A model generated the notes under the pieces. It was not told where the DNA came from and searched no databases. It was given only the letters and a program-made list of their open reading frames with translations. From contig NZ_JANIBL010000008.1 of assembly GCF_024505055.1 (NCBI RefSeq), positions 36,666 through 100,665 of the forward strand: DNA of 64,000 bases, in the 5' to 3' direction. Position 1 is the first letter of the stretch, and each line of letters begins with the position of its first letter. This document shows, piece by piece, positions 22,475-32,177 of this stretch. This DNA is from Methylomonas rosea. GTDB lineage: Bacteria > Pseudomonadota > Gammaproteobacteria > Methylococcales > Methylomonadaceae. The translations under genes and the position numbers were made by a program.

Positions 22475-25400
22475 CTAGCTAGCGACAGACCGTTTACTCT
22501 GCAACTCCACCAGAATAGTTTCCAGCGTATTGGCCAAACTCTCGGCTAGTTCAATCGCGTCATCGGCTTGATCCTTAGCGGCCGCTTCGGCTTGCTGCGC
22601 CAAACTCTGTATTTGCTGAATCTCGAAAATACCGGCAAAGCCCTTCAAGTTATGCGCCACAAACTTAATGGCGGCATAGTCGCCCTGCTCGGCAGCCAGT
22701 CTTAGTTTATCGACATTAGCTTGCTGCGCGCCATCCAAGGCGTTGTCGATCAACTTGTCTATAAATGCCTGACGGCCATCAAAACGTTGTTGCAACGCCG
22801 CCCAATTGATCAAGCCTTCGGTAGCTACTTCCGCCACAGCGTCATTTACCGTTTCCGGCATTTCGAGTACCGCTGCGGCACTGCCCTTACTACCAGTTTC
22901 ATCAGACACTTTGTTGATGGACACATGCTGCCGCAACGCGCCGACCAGGGCATTGGCATCGATCGGTTTAGTAACGCGATCACGCATCCCCATTTCCAGG
23001 CAGCGCTGCCGCTCTTCGGGCATGGCGTGAGCAGTCAATCCAATGATCGGCAAATCCGGCGCAATTTCCAGAATACGCCGCGCCGCCTGATAGCCATCCA
23101 TCACCGGCATCTGAATATCCATCAACACCGCGTCGAAACCGGCATAGCCGGCTTCCTCCAAGCGATCCAGCGCCTGTTGGCCGTTTTCCGCAAACGTCAC
23201 CTGCGCACCTTCGTGGATCAGTAAATCCTCCAGCACCAATCGATTTAAAGCCACGTCTTCCGCAGCCAATATTCTAAAACCACGCAAGCGTCCACCGTGG
23301 TCCTGATGATAATCGGCCGAATGCTCGACACCGGCATCCGTCGCCGGCAGCGGCACACTCAGTGTGAATTTGCTACCCGCTCCCAGCGTGCTTTTGACGA
23401 CAATATCGCCGCCCATCAAGTTGGCAAGATCCCGGCTTATCGCCAATCCCAAACCGCTGCCGCCGAATTTGCGGGTGGTAGAGTTATCCGCTTGCTCAAA
23501 AGCGGTAAACAGACGACCAATCTGCTCGGCGGTCATGCCGATGCCGCTGTCCGTCACGCTGATTTCAGTCATATCTTTCTGCCGGGAAATGTCCAGGCTG
23601 ACATAGCCATGCTCGGTAAACTTCACTGCATTAGACAATAAATTGACCAAAATCTGCCTCAATCGCAAGGGGTCGCCATTCACCCATTCCGGCAAATCTT
23701 GGGGGCGATGCACTATCAGGTCGAGTTGCTTTTCCTTGGCACGCATATCCACCAGACTGATAGCATCTTGAATCAAAGCATCCAGGCGAAACGGATGCTC
23801 GTCTAAAGTCATCTTGCCGGCCTCAATTTTAGAAAAATCTAGGATGTCGTTGACCACACTCAGCAAATGCATGCCGGCATCGTAAATACGGACGCTGTTT
23901 TCCTGCATGTTCCGCCCGGCATTATCGCGCAGGCTAATTTTGGCCAAGCCGATAATCGCATTTAATGGAGTACGAATTTCATGGCTCATATTGGCAAGAA
24001 ACTCGCTTTTCATATGTACCAGATGTTCTGCCTCCAAACGCGCGGCTTCGTGCGCCTGCTCTACCGCCTTGCGATGGCTGATGTCGCGCATCACGCCGAT
24101 GTAAGTACTGCCGAAATCATCCATTAATTCATTGACGCTCAACTCTATCGGCACCAGTAGCCCATCCTTACGTTTGCCCTCCACTTCGATCCTCCGGCCG
24201 ATAATGACTCTTTCCTTGGTGTTATCCAGATGCCGGCTCAAATAACCGTCATGCTCGGAATGGTAAGGCTCCGGCATCAACATCTTCACATTCTGCCCCA
24301 ATAATTCGTCTTCTTCGTAGCCGAACAAATCGCCGATTGCATCGTTAACGAGAAGCATGATGCCTTTGCTATCAATCAACACCACTGCATCGGACATGGT
24401 CCGCAGTACCGCCCTGGTCCTGGCTTCGCTGGTGATTAATGCCGCCTTGGCGCGTTTGTTTTCGCTAATATCGCGCACCGTAGCCTGCACAACAATTTCG
24501 CTGTCAATTTCTACCCTGCTGAGTTGCACTTCGGCATAAAAAGTCTCGCCGTTTAAACGTTTATGCAACCATTCGAAGACAACCGAGCCATCGGCAATAG
24601 CCATCTCAAGCTTTTCATTTGCCAATTCGCTGGATGATCGGCCATCCGGCTGGTATTCCGGCGACAATGAGGCCGGCGTTTGCGCCAAAAACTCTTGTTC
24701 ATCCCGGCAAGCAAACAGACTGATTGCCGCCGTATTAGCCGAGATAAATCCGCGCCTGGCACTGAGGGTCATCAAGGCATCCCGCGACGATTCGAACAGG
24801 GCGCGATGGCGCTGTTCGCTGGCTTGCAAAGTCTGTATCGCCTGTTTTTGCGCGGAAATGTCTCTGATAAAGGCGCTGAATTCGACAGCGTTTGCCAATT
24901 TATTGGGTGTAATGGCCAATTCAATCGGGAACTCATGCCCATCGCGGTGCAGCGCCACCACTTCTATGCGCTGGTTCAACACCGAAACATGTCCGGTATC
25001 CAAATAGCGCCGCATGCCTTGCTGATGGGCCTGCCGGTAGCGCTCCGGAATAATCACATCGTGCAACAAGCGGCCCAAGACTTCAGCGGCCGGCCAACCG
25101 AATATCAATTCGGCCTGACGATTCCAACCATTGATAAAACCATCGGCGTCCATCTGCACCAAGGCATCCAAAGCAGTATCGACAATGCTGCGGATGCGGA
25201 TCTCATCCTCGCGCCTTGCGGCCAACAGTGCCGCAAAGCCGTCGGCCATTTCGTTAAAACTCTCCGCGACTTGCCCGATTTCATCGCGCATGGTCAAGGA
25301 CATTCTTTGCTGAAAATCGCCAGCGGAAAAGGCTTTTGCGGTTTTCGCCAGCCTCTCCACGTATCGGCTAACCGCAAGATGGGCGCCAATCGCAAAATAA

Positions 25401-26401
25401 ATGATCAGCATAAATATAAAGCCGGGGATGCCGATGCTTAGTGCCAGCGTGGTTTTGGCGGCAGCGACTCTCGCCCTGATCAGTTGTTCGGCTGCCGGGA
25501 TAAAGCTGTCGTAAATCTCCGAGTACGCCGTATCCAAGGCTAGAGTCACCGTCGAATAAAAGTATTCCGGATTAATGGAGAATTTTTCCTGAACAATATC
25601 GGCAATCACATGCTCAGTAATCAGACTGGCTGCATTGACGATATTTTCCCGGGTAGTCGTCAAGATAGGGTGTAACTCCGGTTTGTAACGCTGAAAATCA
25701 TGCGTAGTTTCTTCAATGACCCCAATGCCGGTCTCGATTCTGTCCTTAATGAGGTAAATCTGGATTTTTTCCTGATCGCTAATCTGCTTTTTGGTCAGTA
25801 TCCCGATACCATACGCGCGCAATTGCGCAATGCCTTCAAAGGCCTTCGGCATTTGTTCGGTTACCAACATAATCAAATGGTAGGAATCCAGATTGGAATC
25901 GGTGAACAACAAATATTCTTCGCCAATCAGTTCCTCCAAATCTAATAACTTCTCCACCAAGCGACTATGTAAACGATAACTGTCTTGAATGTTTTGAGTG
26001 GCGGCGTTTTGCCGTAGTTGTTCCCAATCGTTTTTTATGTCTGTGTATGCCGCAACCGTAAACGAATCCGCCGATAGTGTTTGCCTCAAAACGGATAAGG
26101 CTGAGTCGACTTTGGCTTCAGACAGGTCGCGTTTCTCGCGCAAGCCATCTATGCCGCCAAGTACAGCAGCGGACAAACCCCGATGCTGCTGCACAGATTG
26201 CATGGTCTGCGTAATATGTTTGATTTGTACCAGTCCTTGCAGCTCGCGCTCGGAATCCAGAATCACCCGACTCAGACTTTGATAAAGGCTGTAAAACACC
26301 ACGACAACAGCCAGCAGTGACAGAAAACCTATCACCACAAACTTCTTGCTGAAACTTAATCGATTCATCAGCGCCACAGCGGGCGAAAACAAAGCTTGCA
26401 T
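22475..26401 (-). CDS. Large hybrid sensor histidine kinase with NIT-like sensor, PAS, receiver and Hpt domains
   Basis: ~1308 aa inner-membrane kinase. Order: membrane helix (about 20-42), periplasmic sensor region with 'QSVQQHRGLSAAVLGG', similar to the opening of NIT nitrate/nitrite-sensing domains, second helix (about 315-340), HAMP, three PAS domains ('DALVQMDADGFINGWNRQAELIFGW' and later copies), HisKA with the H-box 'MSHEIRTPLNAIIG', HATPase ('GSGLGLAIS'), a receiver ('DAVLMDIQMPVMDG') and a C-terminal Hpt ('VAHNLKGFAG'). It can run a full internal phosphorelay. ATG 26401 is chosen over TTG 26407. The response regulator gene precedes it by 50 bp on the same strand. The ligand is unproven; nitrate sensing is a family-based guess. 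Confidence 0.92.
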   Translation of the reverse strand: MQALFSPAVALMNRLSFSKKFVVIGFLSLLAVVVVFYSLYQSLSRVILDSERELQGLVQIKHITQTMQSVQQHRGLSAAVLGGIDGLREKRDLSEAKVDSALSVLRQTLSADSFTVAAYTDIKNDWEQLRQNAATQNIQDSYRLHSRLVEKLLDLEELIGEEYLLFTDSNLDSYHLIMLVTEQMPKAFEGIAQLRAYGIGILTKKQISDQEKIQIYLIKDRIETGIGVIEETTHDFQRYKPELHPILTTTRENIVNAASLITEHVIADIVQEKFSINPEYFYSTVTLALDTAYSEIYDSFIPAAEQLIRARVAAAKTTLALSIGIPGFIFMLIIYFAIGAHLAVSRYVERLAKTAKAFSAGDFQQRMSLTMRDEIGQVAESFNEMADGFAALLAARREDEIRIRSIVDTALDALVQMDADGFINGWNRQAELIFGWPAAEVLGRLLHDVIIPERYRQAHQQGMRRYLDTGHVSVLNQRIEVVALHRDGHEFPIELAITPNKLANAVEFSAFIRDISAQKQAIQTLQASEQRHRALFESSRDALMTLSARRGFISANTAAISLFACRDEQEFLAQTPASLSPEYQPDGRSSSELANEKLEMAIADGSVVFEWLHKRLNGETFYAEVQLSRVEIDSEIVVQATVRDISENKRAKAALITSEARTRAVLRTMSDAVVLIDSKGIMLLVNDAIGDLFGYEEDELLGQNVKMLMPEPYHSEHDGYLSRHLDNTKERVIIGRRIEVEGKRKDGLLVPIELSVNELMDDFGSTYIGVMRDISHRKAVEQAHEAARLEAEHLVHMKSEFLANMSHEIRTPLNAIIGLAKISLRDNAGRNMQENSVRIYDAGMHLLSVVNDILDFSKIEAGKMTLDEHPFRLDALIQDAISLVDMRAKEKQLDLIVHRPQDLPEWVNGDPLRLRQILVNLLSNAVKFTEHGYVSLDISRQKDMTEISVTDSGIGMTAEQIGRLFTAFEQADNSTTRKFGGSGLGLAISRDLANLMGGDIVVKSTLGAGSKFTLSVPLPATDAGVEHSADYHQDHGGRLRGFRILAAEDVALNRLVLEDLLIHEGAQVTFAENGQQALDRLEEAGYAGFDAVLMDIQMPVMDGYQAARRILEIAPDLPIIGLTAHAMPEERQRCLEMGMRDRVTKPIDANALVGALRQHVSINKVSDETGSKGSAAAVLEMPETVNDAVAEVATEGLINWAALQQRFDGRQAFIDKLIDNALDGAQQANVDKLRLAAEQGDYAAIKFVAHNLKGFAGIFEIQQIQSLAQQAEAAAKDQADDAIELAESLANTLETILVELQSKRSVAS

Positions 26402-26450
26402 AGGCAATACTCGGTGCGATTATTAGATCGGTAGGGATTCAGGCGGGTAC

Positions 26451-27593
26451 TTAGCGGCTATCTTGGGCCGATAGCAGCAAGGCTTTTTGCTTTTCGACAA
26501 TTTTGTTCAAACGTAAGGCCAGCCTGTTGTCGTTCTCGAACAGATTGTCCATCTGCGTGGTCAATTCATCGACATAACCGTGCAGCAAAAACTCCTGACT
26601 ATCGGTTAAGCCCAGATGAATAAAGGCACTTTCCATGTTCATTTTATGCTGCTCGGCCAAATTCACCATTTGGGCGTGATTGGCTTGTTGGTTGGACTCG
26701 ATCTCGATCAATAAATCGGTCAGTTCTTTCACACCTTCCAGGCGGGCATTCGCTTCCCGCAAGCGCTGCTGTTCGCTTATCATGGCTTCGACCCGGGCAC
26801 CGGCACCTTCGGCAAGTATCGCCAAATGATCGCGTAATCGGCCGATGCCATCCGGATCGTCAGTATCCAAGCCGGTCACCAATAGCGTTACATGCGGGAA
26901 ATTAAACACCAAGCGATCACCGGCCTGATAAATCCGGCCCAGCTTAGCCACATAAGTAAGAATGGATTCTTCCAGCGGAGTACAGATTTTTTCCGGACTA
27001 AAGTCGTATTCCTTCTCGGTATCGGTCAATTTCACCAAACCGTTTAGGCTGTATTGCTGCAAGGTCTCGATCAACAAATTACCCAATTGCTGAAACGTAA
27101 CGCATTGAAACGATGTGCGCAGAAACTGCAATACGGTGCCGGTTTCGCCCAAACTGGACATGGCGGTAAATGCGGTTTTTTGCGCGTAAGACAGTTGCGA
27201 TTGCAATTGCCGCTTCTGCTGCTCGGCTTCGATTGCCAAATCGACCTTGCGCAGGAGTACGTCTTTTTTGGCGTTTTTCGGAATAAAATCGTTACCGCCG
27301 GCATCGAACGCGGTCAGCAAAATCTCCAGATCGTCGTGAGCGGACACGAACATTACCTGCACATCGTCATTACCATCGGCCCGAATCTGCCGACATACCT
27401 CGATACCGCTGAGGCCCGGCATTTCGATATCCAATAAAATCAGATTGGGGGCCAAATCCATAGCCGCCAAACATTCCTCGCCATTGGTAAACTCGTGGAT
27501 TTGATAGTCATGCCCCTGCAATTGATCGGTTATTACCAAGCGCAATAAAGCATCATCATCCACTACAAAAATACAGAAAGGCTTTTCGGGCAT
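26451..27593 (-). CDS. Response regulator with an unassigned C-terminal coiled-coil region
   Basis: 380 aa. The N-terminal receiver domain (about 1-122) has the acidic pocket 'FVVDDD', the phospho-acceptor in 'LILLDIEMPGLSG', Thr/Ser in 'VMFVSAHD' and Lys in 'FIPKNAKKD'. The rest lacks a DNA-binding or enzymatic domain that I recognise: a central alpha/beta region ('FQCVTFQQLGNLLIETLQQYS...', about 170-260) and a long helical tail rich in Gln/Glu/Asn (about 270-375). It is therefore a scaffold-type output protein. AGGAAA precedes the ATG. It is the first gene of a two-gene operon with the hybrid kinase, which probably phosphorylates it. Confidence 0.88.
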   Translation of the reverse strand: MPEKPFCIFVVDDDALLRLVITDQLQGHDYQIHEFTNGEECLAAMDLAPNLILLDIEMPGLSGIEVCRQIRADGNDDVQVMFVSAHDDLEILLTAFDAGGNDFIPKNAKKDVLLRKVDLAIEAEQQKRQLQSQLSYAQKTAFTAMSSLGETGTVLQFLRTSFQCVTFQQLGNLLIETLQQYSLNGLVKLTDTEKEYDFSPEKICTPLEESILTYVAKLGRIYQAGDRLVFNFPHVTLLVTGLDTDDPDGIGRLRDHLAILAEGAGARVEAMISEQQRLREANARLEGVKELTDLLIEIESNQQANHAQMVNLAEQHKMNMESAFIHLGLTDSQEFLLHGYVDELTTQMDNLFENDNRLALRLNKIVEKQKALLLSAQDSR

Positions 27594-27651
27594 ATTATTT
27601 CCTGGGTTGCGAGATTTGCGGATGAAGCAATATTGATTGCCAAATAAGCAT

Positions 27652-27681
27652 AGCGGTCAGGGCAAAAATTGCCTGACCGCT
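27652..27681. terminator. Strong hairpin between amidase and response-regulator genes
   Basis: AGCGGTCAGG (27652-27661) pairs with CCTGACCGCT (27672-27681), with a CAA/TTG extension. It lies downstream of the amidase gene and ~60 bp before the response-regulator start on the same strand. No T-run follows, so it may be a weak terminator or part of a 5' leader. Confidence 0.45.
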
Positions 27682-27829
27682 CAATTAAACCATCTTAACA
27701 GCCGCAGCGAACATCCATCCCGGCGGCTGGGCAGAACTGTGACGGCAGCATCGGTTGTAAAAATAACCTTGTGATAGCGCGCGACAAATTCCTTATCGAA
27801 AACCACGCATCTGAGTTTACAAGCGCGAA

Positions 27830-29311
27830 TCAGGTGCCGTGCGCATTGGCAATACCCAAGGCCGCCCAGTCGAAGGCCGGGCCTATGTCCCATTTGTCAG
27901 TGCGAAAATTCACATGACTGGCGATGCCGGAATAGTGTTGGAAAAACGCCAGATCGCGCTCAAATTGCTTAGGCTTGGGGGGTAAGGTCTTAGGGATTGC
28001 GAACCGCCCGCATAAATCGTTCAGCAATAAGCGAATCGCCTGCACCTGTTGGGCTGGAAAGGTGGCGAAATACTGCTCGCCCCGATAGCTGGTTTGCATG
28101 TATTTATCTATTTGAGTTTTGTCGCAGTATTTGCTGCCGAATGGCTGGGTTTGGCCCCGGCGCGGCGGCCACCAATTCAAAACCTCCGGATTATCCGCCG
28201 CCGGCCGCAACGGCCCGACATTGGCAATTTCTATCGCTATCGAACGCTGATCCAGCCTGCCGTTAAAACCCTTCACACCCAGATGATAAGCCCACTGCGT
28301 CGGATCGAACACTTCATACACTGCGCCGTCCACATCGATCAAATAGGCGGCGGCAACATGTTGGGCATCGCCGATCCAGGTATCGAATGCCGACTTGGCG
28401 GATGAGCCGGCTGTAAAATGCAACACAATTAAATCTTTTTTCGGCGTCTCAGTAAAAAACTGCCCTGCCGGCAAGCGAAACCGGGAATGATTAATCGTCA
28501 AACCCGTTACCACGGCAGCGGGTCGGTCACCGAGCACCATGGTATCAGTACTGGCCTCGCTTTCTTTCGGCATTGCCAACACCTGCGGATTAGGCCTATC
28601 AGTGGCGCCTGCCCAGAAAAAACAACCATCCTTATCCTGATACCAAAAGCCGTTGCCGGACACGACATCCCCCACTGTAAAGCTGACGATCTCGACTTTG
28701 CTGTTGGCTTCCATGACTTGCACTACCGGCGCGCTGACAGAGGGGCGGCTGCGCAAATTTGCCCTGCTCAGCAGACCGACTTGTTTGCCGGCCACTGAAT
28801 TGACTGCCGGATCGGGCAAAGCAGCCGCGATCAGGTTGGCAATATCGATACTGGAACCGGGACAATTTACCGAGGCGCGAATCGCGCTATGCGACAGCAC
28901 ATGATCCGCATCGACGTTAATCCTCCAGCGGTCGGCAATCTCTCTGATCAATTTCGAGCACGCTGCCAATTGCGTTGCCTTAGATGAGCCGATCACCGGT
29001 TCTTCCAGGGCAATGCCAATCGAGAAAAAATTGGGGTTGGTATTGGGTCTTTGCTTGATAAAACCGGCAGACGGATTGACCACCAAACCGGCGTGAAAGG
29101 CGGTGTCCGCTTCCTGGACATATTGATAAATCTCGCCGTTGTTGCCGATGGCGTAATGCATGGACTGTAAAGCACCCGGCTTGTTGTAGCGCATACTGGC
29201 CTCTGCCAGACTGCCATCCGCCGAGTGCAGCACAATGATGTCCGGTTTGAAACCAGCAGGGCGACCGGCCCGAAAATTACCCTGCGCGCAGCCTATCCAT
29301 TGCTTGTCCAT
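27830..29311 (-). CDS. Protein with two N-acetylmuramoyl-L-alanine amidase (Amidase_2) domains
   Basis: 493 aa. An Amidase_2 domain at about 20-165 ('DIIVLHSADGSLAEASMRYN', 'MHYAIGNNGEIYQYV', 'HSAIRASVNCPGSSID') is followed by an SH3-like segment (about 180-245; 'ANLRSRPSVSAPVVQVME', 'GFWYQDKDGCFFW') and a second Amidase_2 domain (about 290-455; 'DLIVLHFTAGSSAKSAFD', 'AAAYLIDVDGAVYEVF', 'QRSIAIEIAN'). These zinc enzymes cut the amide between peptidoglycan glycan and stem peptide. No signal peptide is visible, so export or a cytoplasmic role is unclear. It is 9 bp downstream of a membrane-protein gene on the same strand. Duplicated amidase domains in one chain are unusual. Confidence 0.85.
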   Translation of the reverse strand: MDKQWIGCAQGNFRAGRPAGFKPDIIVLHSADGSLAEASMRYNKPGALQSMHYAIGNNGEIYQYVQEADTAFHAGLVVNPSAGFIKQRPNTNPNFFSIGIALEEPVIGSSKATQLAACSKLIREIADRWRINVDADHVLSHSAIRASVNCPGSSIDIANLIAAALPDPAVNSVAGKQVGLLSRANLRSRPSVSAPVVQVMEANSKVEIVSFTVGDVVSGNGFWYQDKDGCFFWAGATDRPNPQVLAMPKESEASTDTMVLGDRPAAVVTGLTINHSRFRLPAGQFFTETPKKDLIVLHFTAGSSAKSAFDTWIGDAQHVAAAYLIDVDGAVYEVFDPTQWAYHLGVKGFNGRLDQRSIAIEIANVGPLRPAADNPEVLNWWPPRRGQTQPFGSKYCDKTQIDKYMQTSYRGEQYFATFPAQQVQAIRLLLNDLCGRFAIPKTLPPKPKQFERDLAFFQHYSGIASHVNFRTDKWDIGPAFDWAALGIANAHGT

Positions 29312-29320
29312 AAGGCCTCC

Positions 29321-30694
29321 TCAACCCTGCGCCTTCAGATCGCCACGCTCGCCTTGCAAAGGATTTGAGGCTGACGGATTATCCGGGTTTTGCGGATCGC
29401 CACCCACCGCCTGCGTGGTTTGGCGAATAGCCTTCTGCTCATCGTCCTTGCGTGCCAGGCCGGAGCGCAATTGCACCAGTTTGCTCAGCGCGTTATACCA
29501 AAACGGGCCACCCAAACTGAGTAGAAAAATCGACAAGATCAAACCGGGAATGCTCACCAGCTTCCAATGCTTGCACCAGTTTTCCCGGTCAACGGGCAGG
29601 CTAATCAGGCCCTGTTCCGCTAGAAAATTAAGATAATACTTTTGCTTTTCCTGATCGATGCCTTTCTTGGCTTTACCGGTTTCTTCCGTCGCCGCGCCGC
29701 CTCCCTCCTCTTCGATAGTTTCTTCATGCGAGGCTTGAACCGCACCCTTTATTTGCGGATCTTCCGTCAGTTTGGGCGCCAATTCCACGAAGGCCGACCG
29801 CATTTGCTCGTCCATGGACAAACGGTTGATCAAATACACCGTGTCCAACTGCAACGCGATGGCTACCAGGGCCGCACTGACCACGCTCACCACACGAGTG
29901 GTGGCGGTGAACCTGACGCTGACGCGATCGATCAAATGATCGAAATTCAAACAAATTTTCGCCAAAAATTCGCTGGAGGCCTCCTGCAATAAGGCGTTGG
30001 CCTCGCGCACGTTATGCGCCAGTTCCGGATTGGATTTTTCAAACTCCAGCGCCAACATCCGGGCGTTTTTTAAGGTAGCGGCCGGATCTTCGATGCCGTT
30101 GTCGTGCAGCACGGATTTCAATTTATCCAGCAAAGCGATTTGCCCGGCAACGATTTTCTCCAGCTCGTGATACTGCTGCTTTTTGGATTCGGCCTTTTCT
30201 TTTTTGATCTTCGCAAGCAAGCTTTCAATACCTAGGCGCTTAAAAAACAGCGGATATTCCAATAGTTTGGTTTCCAGTGCTTCCGTGGCTTGTGCAACAT
30301 TGATGGCTTTATTGGCTAGCCTGGCTTTGATCTGTTCGAATTCGGTTTTGATAGACACATCGTAGCAAGCCGCCAAATCCAACAGAATCTTGATGAATTC
30401 TTCGCGATGGATCACTTCACCATACTGAAAATACTGTAACCCGTCCGGCAATCGGCACCGACAGCGGCCGCCGATAGTCCGTTGCGTCAGCGTTAACGCG
30501 GCGATGGCCTCGGCCTCGGCTCTGGAAAACCTGGCATCCAGCAATTCCAGTAAGTCCGCCAAGCCGGTGCGCAGATTGCGGCCGCGGCTGGCCAATAAAT
30601 TCAGGATTCCCTGGCTGATTAAGGTCACCGCCATGCTGATGATCAACATCACCACCGATAAACCCAGTAACACATCCAGTGACTTCAACATCAT
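29321..30694 (-). CDS. Unknown membrane-anchored coiled-coil protein
   Basis: 457 aa, no family recognised. An N-terminal membrane helix ('VLLGLSVVMLIISMAVTLIS'), a long charged helical region (about 90-270, rich in Lys/Glu/Ala), a second hydrophobic segment ('VVSVVSAALVAIALQLDTVYLI', about 285-308) and a third near 390-410 ('LVSIPGLILSIFLLSLGGPFWY'), ending in a polar Gln/Asn-rich tail. GGAG precedes the ATG. It is the first gene of a tight pair with the double-amidase gene (9-bp gap), so it may anchor, secrete or control that enzyme. No sign of enzymatic motifs. Confidence 0.72.
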   Translation of the reverse strand: MMLKSLDVLLGLSVVMLIISMAVTLISQGILNLLASRGRNLRTGLADLLELLDARFSRAEAEAIAALTLTQRTIGGRCRCRLPDGLQYFQYGEVIHREEFIKILLDLAACYDVSIKTEFEQIKARLANKAINVAQATEALETKLLEYPLFFKRLGIESLLAKIKKEKAESKKQQYHELEKIVAGQIALLDKLKSVLHDNGIEDPAATLKNARMLALEFEKSNPELAHNVREANALLQEASSEFLAKICLNFDHLIDRVSVRFTATTRVVSVVSAALVAIALQLDTVYLINRLSMDEQMRSAFVELAPKLTEDPQIKGAVQASHEETIEEEGGGAATEETGKAKKGIDQEKQKYYLNFLAEQGLISLPVDRENWCKHWKLVSIPGLILSIFLLSLGGPFWYNALSKLVQLRSGLARKDDEQKAIRQTTQAVGGDPQNPDNPSASNPLQGERGDLKAQG

Positions 30695-30795
30695 TATTCT
30701 CCTTCGGAAAACCGTTGCGGCGGAACGAATCTACCATCCTCGCTAAAGCGGCGTCCAGACTTTTGGTTTTTACCGCTTCCCGCCGCAGCGAAAAC

Positions 30796-31836
30796 TCAAA
30801 TACCCGTCTCCACAGCCAAGCGCTCCATCAAATAACACAAACAATCCTGGCGGATGCCCCGTTCGTCCAGCGTTAGCATCGACGGCATCGTCGGCCGAGT
30901 AATTTGCACTTGGCCATCGGCAACCGTCAGGAATTGTTCGGTAACCGGCTTACCGTCGTTGTCCTTGGCGATCAACGGCATCAGCGCGGAATCGGTTGTG
31001 CCCAGCACGGTGCCAGCAGGAATCTCAGTGAAATTCAGACTTTCCAGTTCCGGATCAAGACGCAGGTCGACCGCAGCATCACTAAAGCTATAACTGATTT
31101 CTTCGGCAACGGTGACTTGGGCAACGGTGTGATAAATATCCACATCCTGCTTCGCAATCGGCTGGGCCGGAAACTCGTGCAAATGCAGGCAACTGTCCAG
31201 AAACTGAAAGGCGTGTTCGGTACCGTGCGGCTGGCCGGGCCGGCCGCATTCCAAAGTCACCGCCGGACAAAACTCGGCAAACGCGCTGGACTGCGTGCCC
31301 TTGGGATGAGTGAAATACACCAGCAAACGGCCGAACAGCGCGCCCAGATGCAGGAAGTCCTTATCCAGCTTGTTGATGCAGGCGTAATGCGGATTCAGAC
31401 CAGTGTTGTTGTGCACATCAACGCTGGCAAATACGCCGCGCTGGCGCATGATCTGGCAAATCTGCGCCGCCCAAACGGTTTCCGGCGACTCGGGTAACGC
31501 AGTGCCGGGCCAGATGCGGTTGAAATCCGGCTGACCGTCCAACCGTCTTAGGTTAAAGCGGGCGGCCTGGGTATTGCCGAAAAACAAGGTCAAGCCACGC
31601 GGCAAGGTTTGGCCATGATATTTTTGCAGCAGCTTTTGCACAGCCAGGAAGCCGGTGGATTCGTTGCCGTGCAGCAGGACCGAGACGAATAAGGTTTCGG
31701 GGCGTTTGCCGGGGAGGTGGAATAGTGCTGGTTCGGGAATTAGGGTGTGTAGGGCTTCGACTGAAATACCCAGTAGATCTTTGGGTAGGCTGTCAGATTG
31801 TTTTAAGGCGGTGTTAACAGGTAGAATCGGTTGCAT
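30796..31836 (-). CDS. Aspartoacylase/succinylglutamate-desuccinylase-like M14 metallohydrolase
   Basis: 346 aa. The zinc-binding motif HGNEST (about residues 57-62) and the downstream 'DFNRIWPGT' and 'VDVHNNTGLNPHY' blocks fit the AstE/AspA branch of M14 carboxypeptidase-like enzymes, which hydrolyse N-acyl amino acids. The zinc histidine of 'DVHNN' and the catalytic Glu in 'AVTLECGRPGQPHGTE' are visible. The rest of an arginine-succinyltransferase pathway is not in the window, so the substrate is open. On the same strand upstream lies a GCS2-type ligase; the two may form a functional pair now separated by an inserted cassette. Confidence 0.85.
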   Translation of the reverse strand: MQPILPVNTALKQSDSLPKDLLGISVEALHTLIPEPALFHLPGKRPETLFVSVLLHGNESTGFLAVQKLLQKYHGQTLPRGLTLFFGNTQAARFNLRRLDGQPDFNRIWPGTALPESPETVWAAQICQIMRQRGVFASVDVHNNTGLNPHYACINKLDKDFLHLGALFGRLLVYFTHPKGTQSSAFAEFCPAVTLECGRPGQPHGTEHAFQFLDSCLHLHEFPAQPIAKQDVDIYHTVAQVTVAEEISYSFSDAAVDLRLDPELESLNFTEIPAGTVLGTTDSALMPLIAKDNDGKPVTEQFLTVADGQVQITRPTMPSMLTLDERGIRQDCLCYLMERLAVETGI

Positions 31837-31977
31837 GATTGACTTCAGGAATTGATTTTGCCTAATTCTATCTCTTATTTAGACTCCAGATTAACGCGGG
31901 CTTGATCGTAAGTTGGCAAAAGCAAAGCGTGGGATAAGAAGGGTTATTTCTAACATTCCAACCTCGCCAATTAAATA

Positions 31978-32136
31978 CCTGATTAGCAAGAATCTTCAGC
32001 TGAGCGTTATACCCGTATCGAAGCGGGTATCCAGTGCCATGGTAAGCTTTGAATCATCCATGAAGCCTGAATTCCAGCAATCCCTGCCGGAATGACGGTC
32101 TTTTTGGCGCTAGATGAAGATTCTTACTAATCAGGA
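31978..32136. mobile_element. MITE-like element, copy C
   Basis: Inverted ends agree in about 23 of 25 positions (left CCTGATTAGCAAGAATCTTC, right GAAGATTCTTACTAATCAGG). Flanked by a perfect 6-bp direct repeat TAAATA (31972-31977 and 32137-32142). The interior shares the CCAGTGCCATGG and GCAATCCCTGCCG blocks with copy B. Confidence 0.82.
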
Positions 32137-32177
32137 TAAATATTAACCAGAAGCATATTTAACTGTAGAGGAGAACC

